NCBI GenBank assembly: GCA_040218535.1
Contig: JAVJRG010000005.1
Coordinates: 62,001 to 126,000 of the forward strand
Source of the DNA: Lacipirellulaceae bacterium
Lineage (GTDB): Bacteria > Planctomycetota > Planctomycetia > Pirellulales > Lacipirellulaceae
Direction of reading: 5' to 3'
Length of the DNA stretch: 64,000 nucleotides
Shown here one piece after another: positions 16,865-25,097 of this stretch. Each line of letters starts with the position of its first letter. Within the stretch, counting starts at the first letter, position 1. The position numbers and the translations under genes were made by a program. The notes below the pieces were generated by a model. The model made no database searches. It saw only the letters and a list, made by a program, of their open reading frames with translations, and had not been told where the DNA came from.

Positions 16865-17959
16865 TCAGCGGTATCGTCCGTTGACGTAGACATCGTCGTC
16901 GAGAAATTGAACGTTCAAGTCGCGCAGCTTCCCGGTGGGGATCTGGTCGAGACCTGCACCAGCAATCGGCGATGACGCTCCGCCCCCGCCAACGAGCTTG
17001 GGGGCGATGAACGCATGCACTTCATCGATGGCTTGGTTGTCGAACAGCGAACCGAGCAGTTGCCCGCCGCCTTCGACGAGGATGTTTGTCCATTGTCGGC
17101 GACCCATTTCATCGAGTGCCGCCTGGAGGCGTTGTTCGTGGTTCTTTCCTTCAATGGCTAGGACTTCGACGCGGTGGTTTTCGAGCGCCTCGCGTCGCTC
17201 GGCAGGTGCCGTTTCTGCACAGATAAGTAGCACAGGTGTTTCTGCAGCGGTGAGCACGAGTTGGCTTTCTAGCGACAGGCGCGCTTCCGTATCGATGACC
17301 ACGCGGGTTGCTTGTCGCTGGCCAGCGGGTCGAGCCGTGAGGAGCGGATCGTCCACTTCGGCCGTTTTCCTGCCGACAACGATCGCGTCCATCCGACCGC
17401 GTAATTCGTGGACCAGGGCTCGCGACTTTTCGCCAGAAATCCACTGGCTGTGACCCGTACGGCTGGCGATCTTGCCATCGAGAGTCATCGCCCATTTGGC
17501 GATTACCCAAGGGCGTCCAACCTTTTGCAGTTTCGCAAATGGAGCGATCAGAGCTTCAGCCTCTTCCTGCATCACACCGGTAGTGACTTCGATGCCTGCT
17601 TCCTTGAGGGCTGCGATTCCTTTCCCCGAAACTCGAGGATTAGGATCGACCGTGCCGACAGCGACCCTGCGGATACCGGCTTTGATCAATGCTTCGGTAC
17701 AGGGAGGGGTTTTGCCCGTGTGACAGCAAGGCTCGAGCGTTACGAAAGCGGTAGCCCCTTGGGCAGCATCGCGGGCTTCTTTGAGTGCGTTGCGTTCTGC
17801 GTGAGGTCCGCCGAACTTCTTGTGGTAACCCTCTCCGACAACCTCGCCTTCTCGGACCAGTAGGCACCCGACCATGGGGTTAGGCTCGACAAAGCCTTGC
17901 CCCCGGCGGGCAAGCTCTAGAGCGCGAGCCATGTGCAAATGATCGGCTTCGCTCGGCAT
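16865..17959 (-). CDS. ribD: Bifunctional diaminohydroxyphosphoribosylaminopyrimidine deaminase / uracil reductase
   Basis: This enzyme catalyses the second and third steps of riboflavin biosynthesis in the cytoplasm. The N-terminal deaminase domain (1-145) has the zinc site HAE (His53, catalytic Glu55) and PCCHTGKTPPC (Cys78, Cys87). The C-terminal NADPH-dependent reductase domain (about 148-364) starts with PWVIAKWAMTLDGKIA and contains ISGEKSR, DAIVVGRKTAEVDDPLLT and ILVEGGGQLLGSLF. The length of 364 matches the family. It lies 25 bases downstream of the SEC-C protein gene on the same strand, so the two are probably co-transcribed. No FMN riboswitch was recognised upstream and no other rib gene is nearby. 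Confidence 0.95.
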   Translation of the reverse strand: MPSEADHLHMARALELARRGQGFVEPNPMVGCLLVREGEVVGEGYHKKFGGPHAERNALKEARDAAQGATAFVTLEPCCHTGKTPPCTEALIKAGIRRVAVGTVDPNPRVSGKGIAALKEAGIEVTTGVMQEEAEALIAPFAKLQKVGRPWVIAKWAMTLDGKIASRTGHSQWISGEKSRALVHELRGRMDAIVVGRKTAEVDDPLLTARPAGQRQATRVVIDTEARLSLESQLVLTAAETPVLLICAETAPAERREALENHRVEVLAIEGKNHEQRLQAALDEMGRRQWTNILVEGGGQLLGSLFDNQAIDEVHAFIAPKLVGGGGASSPIAGAGLDQIPTGKLRDLNVQFLDDDVYVNGRYR

Positions 17960-17984
17960 GCGCTACCCTTTGTGGCTCACGAAC

Positions 17985-20123
17985 CTACGGTGTCCAGATC
18001 GCCGACTTCGTTTCTTCAGGAGCCGCGGCGGCTTCGCTGTCAGGAGTCCACAGACCGCTGGCGTTTTCTGCCGGCTGCTGCGGTCCGCCTTGCATTTCTT
18101 CTGGAGGGAACAGACCTGCTGAGTAAAGCAACTTGTAAACCGCTTCGGCGACGCCCGGTTCTTCGATGTGTTTCTGGCGAATCGCGTCGAGCGAGCGTTG
18201 CAACCCTTCCGCATCGCCTCGTTCGATCTGAAGTTCGAGTTCCAACAGGGCCCACTCCGCGGCGGAGTTTTCGGTGTTGTTCTCGGTCCAGTGGGCAGCT
18301 TTGCTTACCCACTCGAGAGCGCGGTCGGGGGCCGGCTCAGCACGGATCAACTGACGATACGCTGCAGCTAAGTCGACGCCTTCTTCGATCGTGTCGCCTG
18401 CTTCGGCTCGGCCGACTAACTCTTCCGCGACGAGCAGCGTCGCCAGATTGGCACCGGCCATCACGGTTCGATTGAGGAGTTTCTGTAGCTGAAGACTCCT
18501 TAGTGGCTTCGTTTCGACATGTGTAAGTCGAACCAACGGAACTCGGTCGATTTCCTCGTCGGAAAGTTCGACCGTCACTCTTTCAGGCAGCCCCAAGTTC
18601 TCCCTGAGTGTCGTAAACAGTTCGAACTCTGAGGCGTCTGCTGCAGCCTGCTCAACGATCAACACACTACCCAACAAAGGAAGCAAGGCTTGCGGATCGC
18701 CAGCAGCTTCCTGTGGGCTCTTGCCATCGAGTGCACCGCGTGGCGCGGCAACCCAGTCTTCGAGGATCGCTTTCCGGCGTCGCTCTCCCAAGAGTTTCCG
18801 GCGATGCTCGGGCGGTGTGTCGTCGGGCAGACGCCAGCGCCAGCTAAGCGCCTCTTCCGCCGCCGGTTTCTCAGCGACGACTTCAAGCTCGGTACGCTCT
18901 TGAAAGGCATCTCCGAGGATGTCTTTCAACAACGCCTCGACTTCGTCAAAGTGCTCTCCCCGATCAGTGGTCAGTTCGACCTGAGCCTCACGGTCCGTCC
19001 GCTTTCCGTAGAGTGACAGGAAGGCTAGGACATTGGGAGCATCTTCAATAGCCAAATCCAAGCCGGTGTCTGGCACGGGGCGGTCGATGAGGACGTAACT
19101 CTCACGAGGGTGGGCTGCCGATTCGCCCAAGGACTGCGGGTCAAGCTCGTAATGCTCAGTTTGTTTGTGGACTGCAAGCCGATCCGCAACGACGTCGGCA
19201 TCAGCAACCGGATAGGTGAGCCTTACCGTTTCCAACTTCGGTTCATCGAGATCTGGATCAACCAGTTGCGCGAGCGCCTCAGCTTCCACAGCACTGTCAG
19301 TCGGTGAATCGGCTGCGGCTGTGGCTAGCTTGGCGAACTCACGCATTCCGCTGGAGAATTGGGAAGCATCACCCAACCAGCCCCGCACGAGCGCGAGGTT
19401 GTAGGCGATTGCCGGATCGTCGCTGGCTTTCTCGGCGAGCTTCACATACTCAGCCTCGGCACGCCGCCAGAGTCCGCGACGCGCTAGGCGATTGGCTTCG
19501 TCAAATGAGGTTTTCCAATCGACCTTACGATCTTCTGGCAAATCGGTCAGGTAGAGCGTGTCGCGCAACAGCAGCGGAAGTCCGCCCTGTAGGTTCATGC
19601 GTAACAGCAACTCGATCGCGCGGTTATCCTCTTCGGGAGAGATCCCCGCGTAGAGAATCAGGTGCCCCCGTGCAGCGACCAGATCACCGGACAGCAACAG
19701 CGCGTGCCCGACAGCACCGATCGCTTCAAACACGCGCTGGGGCATGTCGTTGGCGGGCACCCGCTCGAGCGCTTCCTGCAACGCCCCCACTGCCGCTGCC
19801 GTTTGTCCCTTGGCTGAGGCCATGATGGCGGCTTGGCCGTAGGCGGACGGATTATCGGGGTGGGCGAGCAGATAAAGCTGAATCGTTGCCTGGGCTTCTT
19901 CTAGCTCTTCGAGTCCCAGCTCAATGGAAGCCTTCAAATCGAGCAGCGAGGCCCTTTCGGGCTGTTTCTCCAAGAGTTGAGCAACGTGCTTGAGAGCCGC
20001 ATGCGGCTGTTCGCCCGAGACGAGCTTCTCAATCTTTTGGATCTCGCTCGCCAGATCGGAGCAACAGAACTTCAGTTTCTTGCCACTGCCGCAAGGGCAG
20101 GGCGAATAGGGATCAATGGCCAT
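17985..20123 (-). CDS. SEC-C motif protein with TPR-like repeats
   Basis: This 712-residue cytoplasmic protein begins with a SEC-C zinc motif (CPCGSGKKLKFCC; Cys9, Cys11, Cys20, Cys21), known from SecA tails and many accessory proteins. Helical repeats of TPR type follow at about 30-300 (for example AALKHVAQLLEKQPERASLLDLKASIELGLEEL). The middle and C-terminal parts are acidic, helical and not recognised; the last 50 residues are low complexity (PEEMQGGPQQPAENASGLWTP ... EETKSAIWTP) with GLWTP and SAIWTP as a repeated ending. Start ATG 20123 is preferred over 20153 because it places the SEC-C motif at the very N-terminus as usual. It is the first gene of the unit with ribD. The function is unknown; the family is often linked to protein export or quality control. 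Confidence 0.8.
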   Translation of the reverse strand: MAIDPYSPCPCGSGKKLKFCCSDLASEIQKIEKLVSGEQPHAALKHVAQLLEKQPERASLLDLKASIELGLEELEEAQATIQLYLLAHPDNPSAYGQAAIMASAKGQTAAAVGALQEALERVPANDMPQRVFEAIGAVGHALLLSGDLVAARGHLILYAGISPEEDNRAIELLLRMNLQGGLPLLLRDTLYLTDLPEDRKVDWKTSFDEANRLARRGLWRRAEAEYVKLAEKASDDPAIAYNLALVRGWLGDASQFSSGMREFAKLATAAADSPTDSAVEAEALAQLVDPDLDEPKLETVRLTYPVADADVVADRLAVHKQTEHYELDPQSLGESAAHPRESYVLIDRPVPDTGLDLAIEDAPNVLAFLSLYGKRTDREAQVELTTDRGEHFDEVEALLKDILGDAFQERTELEVVAEKPAAEEALSWRWRLPDDTPPEHRRKLLGERRRKAILEDWVAAPRGALDGKSPQEAAGDPQALLPLLGSVLIVEQAAADASEFELFTTLRENLGLPERVTVELSDEEIDRVPLVRLTHVETKPLRSLQLQKLLNRTVMAGANLATLLVAEELVGRAEAGDTIEEGVDLAAAYRQLIRAEPAPDRALEWVSKAAHWTENNTENSAAEWALLELELQIERGDAEGLQRSLDAIRQKHIEEPGVAEAVYKLLYSAGLFPPEEMQGGPQQPAENASGLWTPDSEAAAAPEETKSAIWTP

Positions 20124-20293
20124 GGGGGAGACCTGTGTGCGGTAGGTAACCACGGGAGCACGCTCGATGGTGGCGGCTCAACCGTGGGCGTTGGTTTGTT
20201 CCAAGAGAGGCATCTTACCATAGCCAGGGCCACGCGACGAGGCGGGGCAGATTTGCATTTTGCGGTGGTTTCGCTTAACGTATCGTGTACCTG

Positions 20294-20320
20294 CGGTGGG
20301 CTACAGCCAGAGCCCACGGC
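20294..20320. repeat. Short palindrome, GTGGGCT...AGCCCAC
   Basis: A small hairpin with 7-base arms (GTGGGCT and AGCCCAC) and an 8-base loop lies in the divergent region between the SEC-C gene and the large beta-solenoid gene. It resembles the CACTGGC...GCCAGTG palindrome near 14871 in size and layout and may be a REP-like unit. Confidence 0.45.
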
Positions 20321-20373
20321 TTTCTCGGTTACAGTTTTACCTTCCTGGCACTTTTCTAAAGAACGCTACTGCT

Positions 20374-20449
20374 AAAGACCAACCGCTTCGTCAAGCTCGA
20401 TCGCACCATGAATTGTGCCATCGAACTGCGAAGTAGTTGGTCTTTTTTT
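20374..20449 (+). terminator. Long hairpin with T7 tract inside the leader of the beta-solenoid gene
   Basis: The stem 20374-20383/20436-20445 is 10 perfect base pairs. Inside it, 20386-20390 pairs with 20429-20433, and further in 20396-20405 pairs with 20415-20424 with one mismatch. The 3' arm runs into seven Ts (20443-20449). This has the form of an intrinsic terminator or attenuator on the plus strand. It lies 43 bases before ATG 20493, and the only gene to its left (20123) reads away from it. It would therefore end either a short leader RNA or transcripts of the gene itself. Confidence 0.65.
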
Positions 20450-20492
20450 GCGCCGAACTCAAGAGACCACTCCCCACTTACTAGGACCCAAC

Positions 20493-23400
20493 ATGAGTAG
20501 CCCCTCTGCGCTGAGAATTGGCACCTTCGCTGGAACTTTGACTGCCTCATTGGTTGTCGCTGCGTGTGCCGTTGCTCAAGTCGTCATTAACGTTCCCGAC
20601 GCCGACCCGCCGCGGTTGGTTCGTGACGGGGAGACGGTCAACTTTCTGCCGGGCGGTAGCACGTTTAGTTCCGTCGAGGTTGAACAAGGTGGAATACTGA
20701 ATGTGCGAGGTGGCACGCTTTTTCGCGGGTTCGTAGCCAGGCCGGGAAGTCTGGTCAATCTCGAGGCAGGGCTCGTCGATGAAGGCTTTACCCTTGCTGG
20801 CGGCAACGGCACGATGTCAGGCGGTCGTGCCGTTGGCATTAACGTGGGTCGAGCAGAAGGGATTGGGTCGCAGTTGCTTGTCACCGGTGGCGCATTAGGT
20901 GAACTGACAATTAGCACCTTTAGTGATGGAGCGCGAGCGACGCTCGAAGGCTTCGACTTTAAGCTCAACGGAATGCCGATTGCCGGACTTGGTAGCGTCG
21001 GGCAGGAAGTGCAGTTCAATGTGCCTAGGGATTCCGTCTTCACCGGAGTACTCTCCGATGGAACTCCTTTCGCTTTACTCGGCAGAGCCGGAATGCCAAT
21101 CAGAGATGATTCGCTTTTCTTGCGAAGAAGTGCGACTGTTGATGTCGACCCGCAAACCTTTGTCGATCCCGGCGATCTACTCCCCCTCGGACTTCGCGGC
21201 CCTCAGAAACTCGTTCTTAACGACCCTGGTTTTCGACTTCCTGAGTTTTATACGATCACCGATGGTGCGGAATTAGAGATCAATGACCTGCTGGGAAGCG
21301 AGAGCCTGAGAGTGATTGATAGCACGGTTAATCATGCGGGGGGCCGGCTGGGGCGTGATGTTTATGCCGCTGGCAACAGCGTGTTGAATATCTCCGGCGA
21401 AACCTCGGCAGGCTCGGTACGAGCTTTCGACGAGACAGAAATCAATATGACCGGTGGCGATATGGAGAGCTTCGCGCTCGCTGGTCGCTCAAAGATTAAC
21501 ATCACAGGCGGGTTCACTCGAGGCCTGCGACTCACTGAAAACGCCCAAGCTGAAGTCACGGGCGGCTATGTTCGCGAGTCGTCGTTCAATCCGGGGACGC
21601 GAGCCGTGATTCGTGGGGGGAATTTCGGTTTCCGTCTGACTTCGCAGGGAGCGGATGTAACGATCCACGGCGGCGCTTTTGGGGACCAAACGCGCTTCTA
21701 CAGTCAAGGCACAACAACCTTCCATGGCACGGATTTCCATTTCAATGGCGTCCCACTGTCGGGACTTGCCAACCCTGGGGATACCGGCTCAATCACGATC
21801 AACTCTGGCGACGTTTTCTCGGGGACCTTTGCTGATGGCACTCCTTTTGTCTTCTCCGATATCGAAGATCGCTTCGAGGGTGATCCTATCCAACTCGTTC
21901 AATCCGCTGCCCCGGCTGCCGGGCCTACAGTGATTGATTCGGCCACCGATGATGTTCCACTTGGCATTCGAGACGGCCAGACCCTCATCGTGCGAGAAGG
22001 AACCACCGTGGCACAGAATTTTAACGCCGGACCGGGGAGCGTCGTTCGCATTGAGGGCGGTTTTGTTGATGAGAATATTGAAGCGAATGGGGCGGAAGTA
22101 ATCCTAAACTCGGGCACAGGTTTACGGAGTTTAGGACTGTTTAACGGAGCTTCGTTAGTGGTGAACGGAGGAGAAACAGGCCCCCTCATCCGTGCCTACC
22201 GCGATGCTACGATCACGGTGAATGGAGGGCGACTGGGGAGTAGCGCCGAAGCGGTTGAGAGCTCGACGTGGGTCGTCAACGGGGGCGAACTGGATTTTAC
22301 GACGCTTCATGAATCAAACTTTACTTTGAATGACGGAAGTGTAGACGTACTTCAACTCAGAACGAATAGCGACGTCGTGGTGAATGGAGGTGAGATCGGC
22401 AATAGCGACCTGTTCGATTCCGACATTACAGTACGAAATGGCGATCACGGTCAGATCGTTGTGAGTGAGGGGTCATCAGCAGACTTGCAAGGCGGCCGCG
22501 TGCGGTCCCTCACAGTTCAAACGGGCGGCCATATCGAAGTTCATGGTGGCAACTATGGCGCACATGTCGGGGAAAACGGCGGCTCCCTGAAAATCTTCGG
22601 TGGCACCTTTGCGGATTCATTTAATGGGAACGGGGGCGTCATTGAGTTCTATGGTTCCGATTTTCAAATTGACGGCGTCAGCGTTACAGGATTGGATAGT
22701 ACAGGGAACACGGTTCAGGTCACCATTCCTGACGATGCCCACTTCACGGGAACCCTCAGCGATGGAACGCCCTTTTCATTCGTGGATGAGTTTACTCGAG
22801 GATTCAATATTTCCAACAGCACGGTGCGGTTGATCCAGCAACCGGCTCCAGCAGCGAGCACCGCTCCACAGTCTTTCGACAATGGACAAGGCCCGTTGGG
22901 TGCACGCCGTGGTGAAACCATCGTGCTGGAAGAGGGCGGGTTCTTTGACGATAACTTCGTCGCCGGACGTGGCAGTACGGTAGTGATCAATGGCGGAGAG
23001 GTCGGTAACAACTTCGAGGCCGTTGAAAGTAACGTGACGATCAACGGTGGAAGCATCGGTGACGAGCTCAGTGTCCTGGCTGATGCGACAGTGACAATCC
23101 ACGGCGGCACCGTCCAAGACGCCCCAGAAGTCTATCCCGGCGGAACCTTGCATATAGCGGGTGGAGTACTAGCCAGTGGTGCATTTTCCCGTGGCGGTAA
23201 CTTCGAGATTTCCAGCGGTCAAGTCGAGAGCAGTGTCAGGATTTTCGATGGCGGGCAAGCACTGATCACGGGAGGAACGTTGCATAGGCGACTGAATCTC
23301 GCGCAAGGTACCGCTGCCCAAGTGAACGGTGGAGTCGTTCGATTAGGCACCGACATCGAAGGCGGAGCCTCACTGGTAATTGATGGAGGCAGAACCGCTT

Positions 23401-25055
23401 TCGATGCCGATTCGGGTGCAAGTGTGAAAGTCTACAGTGGAACCGCTCTCAGAAACTCCCGAGCATCGGCCGGTTCCCAGGTCGAACTGCGCGGCGGCGG
23501 GATTGGCGATGGTCTGAACAACTTCGCCGGCGAAGCCTTCGAAATCTATGGCCAGCATTTCGAGATTGATGGCGTTCCCATTGCTGGGCTCGACCAACCG
23601 GGCGACACGCAGGTTGTTTCCATTTCCGAGGAGCAACTCTTCACAGGGACGCTTTCTGCGGGCAATCCTTTTGTGTTCACACGTGATGAGGACGATCGGC
23701 TCAACACGGTGAAGCTGATAAGAACAGACGATCTCCCCAGGTCATCCTCCCCGCTGGTGATCGATTTCGACGCTGGGTCTACGGGAGCGTACCAAGGACG
23801 TTCACTGCGGGTCGTTGAAGGAGGAACTCTTGGCGAAAGCTCAGGAGCCGGTCGTGGCAGCCGCGTCTCGATTGAAGGCGGGGTCGTCGGGCCAGACTTC
23901 GAAGCATACGCAGCGGAAGTTGAGATTACCGGGGGGCAGGTTGGCTTCGGGTTCGATGCGTTTCTCGACTCGAGAGTCGTTATCGAAGGTGGTCAGATCA
24001 GGGAGGACTTCCAGGCCCATCAGAATGCGATCGTTGAGCTTCGAGGCGGCTGGGCGCAGGAGCTAATAACAGAAGACGAATCTCGGGCTGCGCTAGAGGG
24101 CGGGAGACTGGAACGGTTGGAAACCAATGATAGCTCGCAGGTGGTTTGGCGTGGCGGGGCTGTTGGCGCGGTACAAGTGACCGACTCAACGGCCAGCCTT
24201 GAGATCCAAGGCTCGAATTTTCAGTTCAATGGCGCTGAAGTTTCAGGACTCGACGAAGTCGGTGATCAACGAGGCTTCAATATTCCGACGGGCTCCTACT
24301 TATCAGGCACGTTGACTGACGGCACGCCGTTTTTACTGAGCCAGGGCTTTTCGAGTTCTCGACAGCTTCGGTCATCGATTGCGACGGGCACTTTGACGCT
24401 GGTACAAGCCGAGAGTCGAATATTCTCAGGGCCCGCATTAATTAACGTGAGTGACGATCAGTCGCCCCTGATCATTGGCCGGGGGCAACGACTTGTGCTG
24501 GAAGAAACAGGCATGCTGCCCGATAACTTTCTGGCTAGTGAAGGGAGCGAGCTAATCGTTTCTGGCACGACAGGATTCAGTATGAAGTCGCTAGGAGCGA
24601 AAGTGATTCTGGATGGGGGAACCATCGAGGATGATTATCATGCCCTTCACGACACCGAACTTGTCGTCAAATCCGGAGAGCTCAACCGTTTTCACTTGCA
24701 TGCCAACAGTCGAGCGGAAATCCGCGGGGGAACGATTTCTGAGAGCTTCTTGATCGATTCTCTGGCGACGGTCAACATCTACGGCACCTCCTTCATGGTT
24801 AACGGGCAACCAATCCGCGGGTTTGAGGGTATCACCGACACCTACGTAGAACGACGGCGGGGGAACTTCTTTTTAGAGGCCACGCTGACAGATGGTTCAT
24901 TACTTCGTTGGAGCCTTGACAGCATCGATACGCGACGAGGTAGGGGAATCTCCCCAAATGCGACGCTCATCTTTCACTTAGTGCCTGAGCCAACGAGCGC
25001 CGGGCTCATTCTAATCATGCTAATGGCCACGCTGACGAAACGTCGGCAAAGATAG
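20493..25055 (+). CDS. Giant six-module beta-solenoid PEP-CTERM protein
   Basis: This 1520-residue secreted protein has a signal peptide (MSSPSALRIG...ACAVAQ), a long repeat region and a PEP-CTERM tail (VPEPTSAGLILIMLMATLTKRRQR). The body is built of short beta-rung repeats of the type xVxIxGGxVgxxxxx (for example ATVTIHGGTVQ, SRVVIEGGQIR). These are grouped in six larger modules, each closing with a FxxNGxxIxGL...FTGTLSDGTPF block (closing blocks near 20960, 21735, 22665, 23560, 24220 and 24795). This predicts a long right-handed or similar solenoid on the cell surface, like an adhesin stalk. No enzymatic residues were seen. Start ATG 20493 is chosen for the AGGA 6 bases before its spacer and for the signal peptide; the frame is open back to 20415. 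Function unknown. Confidence 0.82.
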   Translation: MSSPSALRIGTFAGTLTASLVVAACAVAQVVINVPDADPPRLVRDGETVNFLPGGSTFSSVEVEQGGILNVRGGTLFRGFVARPGSLVNLEAGLVDEGFTLAGGNGTMSGGRAVGINVGRAEGIGSQLLVTGGALGELTISTFSDGARATLEGFDFKLNGMPIAGLGSVGQEVQFNVPRDSVFTGVLSDGTPFALLGRAGMPIRDDSLFLRRSATVDVDPQTFVDPGDLLPLGLRGPQKLVLNDPGFRLPEFYTITDGAELEINDLLGSESLRVIDSTVNHAGGRLGRDVYAAGNSVLNISGETSAGSVRAFDETEINMTGGDMESFALAGRSKINITGGFTRGLRLTENAQAEVTGGYVRESSFNPGTRAVIRGGNFGFRLTSQGADVTIHGGAFGDQTRFYSQGTTTFHGTDFHFNGVPLSGLANPGDTGSITINSGDVFSGTFADGTPFVFSDIEDRFEGDPIQLVQSAAPAAGPTVIDSATDDVPLGIRDGQTLIVREGTTVAQNFNAGPGSVVRIEGGFVDENIEANGAEVILNSGTGLRSLGLFNGASLVVNGGETGPLIRAYRDATITVNGGRLGSSAEAVESSTWVVNGGELDFTTLHESNFTLNDGSVDVLQLRTNSDVVVNGGEIGNSDLFDSDITVRNGDHGQIVVSEGSSADLQGGRVRSLTVQTGGHIEVHGGNYGAHVGENGGSLKIFGGTFADSFNGNGGVIEFYGSDFQIDGVSVTGLDSTGNTVQVTIPDDAHFTGTLSDGTPFSFVDEFTRGFNISNSTVRLIQQPAPAASTAPQSFDNGQGPLGARRGETIVLEEGGFFDDNFVAGRGSTVVINGGEVGNNFEAVESNVTINGGSIGDELSVLADATVTIHGGTVQDAPEVYPGGTLHIAGGVLASGAFSRGGNFEISSGQVESSVRIFDGGQALITGGTLHRRLNLAQGTAAQVNGGVVRLGTDIEGGASLVIDGGRTAFDADSGASVKVYSGTALRNSRASAGSQVELRGGGIGDGLNNFAGEAFEIYGQHFEIDGVPIAGLDQPGDTQVVSISEEQLFTGTLSAGNPFVFTRDEDDRLNTVKLIRTDDLPRSSSPLVIDFDAGSTGAYQGRSLRVVEGGTLGESSGAGRGSRVSIEGGVVGPDFEAYAAEVEITGGQVGFGFDAFLDSRVVIEGGQIREDFQAHQNAIVELRGGWAQELITEDESRAALEGGRLERLETNDSSQVVWRGGAVGAVQVTDSTASLEIQGSNFQFNGAEVSGLDEVGDQRGFNIPTGSYLSGTLTDGTPFLLSQGFSSSRQLRSSIATGTLTLVQAESRIFSGPALINVSDDQSPLIIGRGQRLVLEETGMLPDNFLASEGSELIVSGTTGFSMKSLGAKVILDGGTIEDDYHALHDTELVVKSGELNRFHLHANSRAEIRGGTISESFLIDSLATVNIYGTSFMVNGQPIRGFEGITDTYVERRRGNFFLEATLTDGSLLRWSLDSIDTRRGRGISPNATLIFHLVPEPTSAGLILIMLMATLTKRRQR

Positions 25056-25097
25056 CTTGCTTACCGATCGATGCGACTCGGGGAGAGACTTGCAAAC

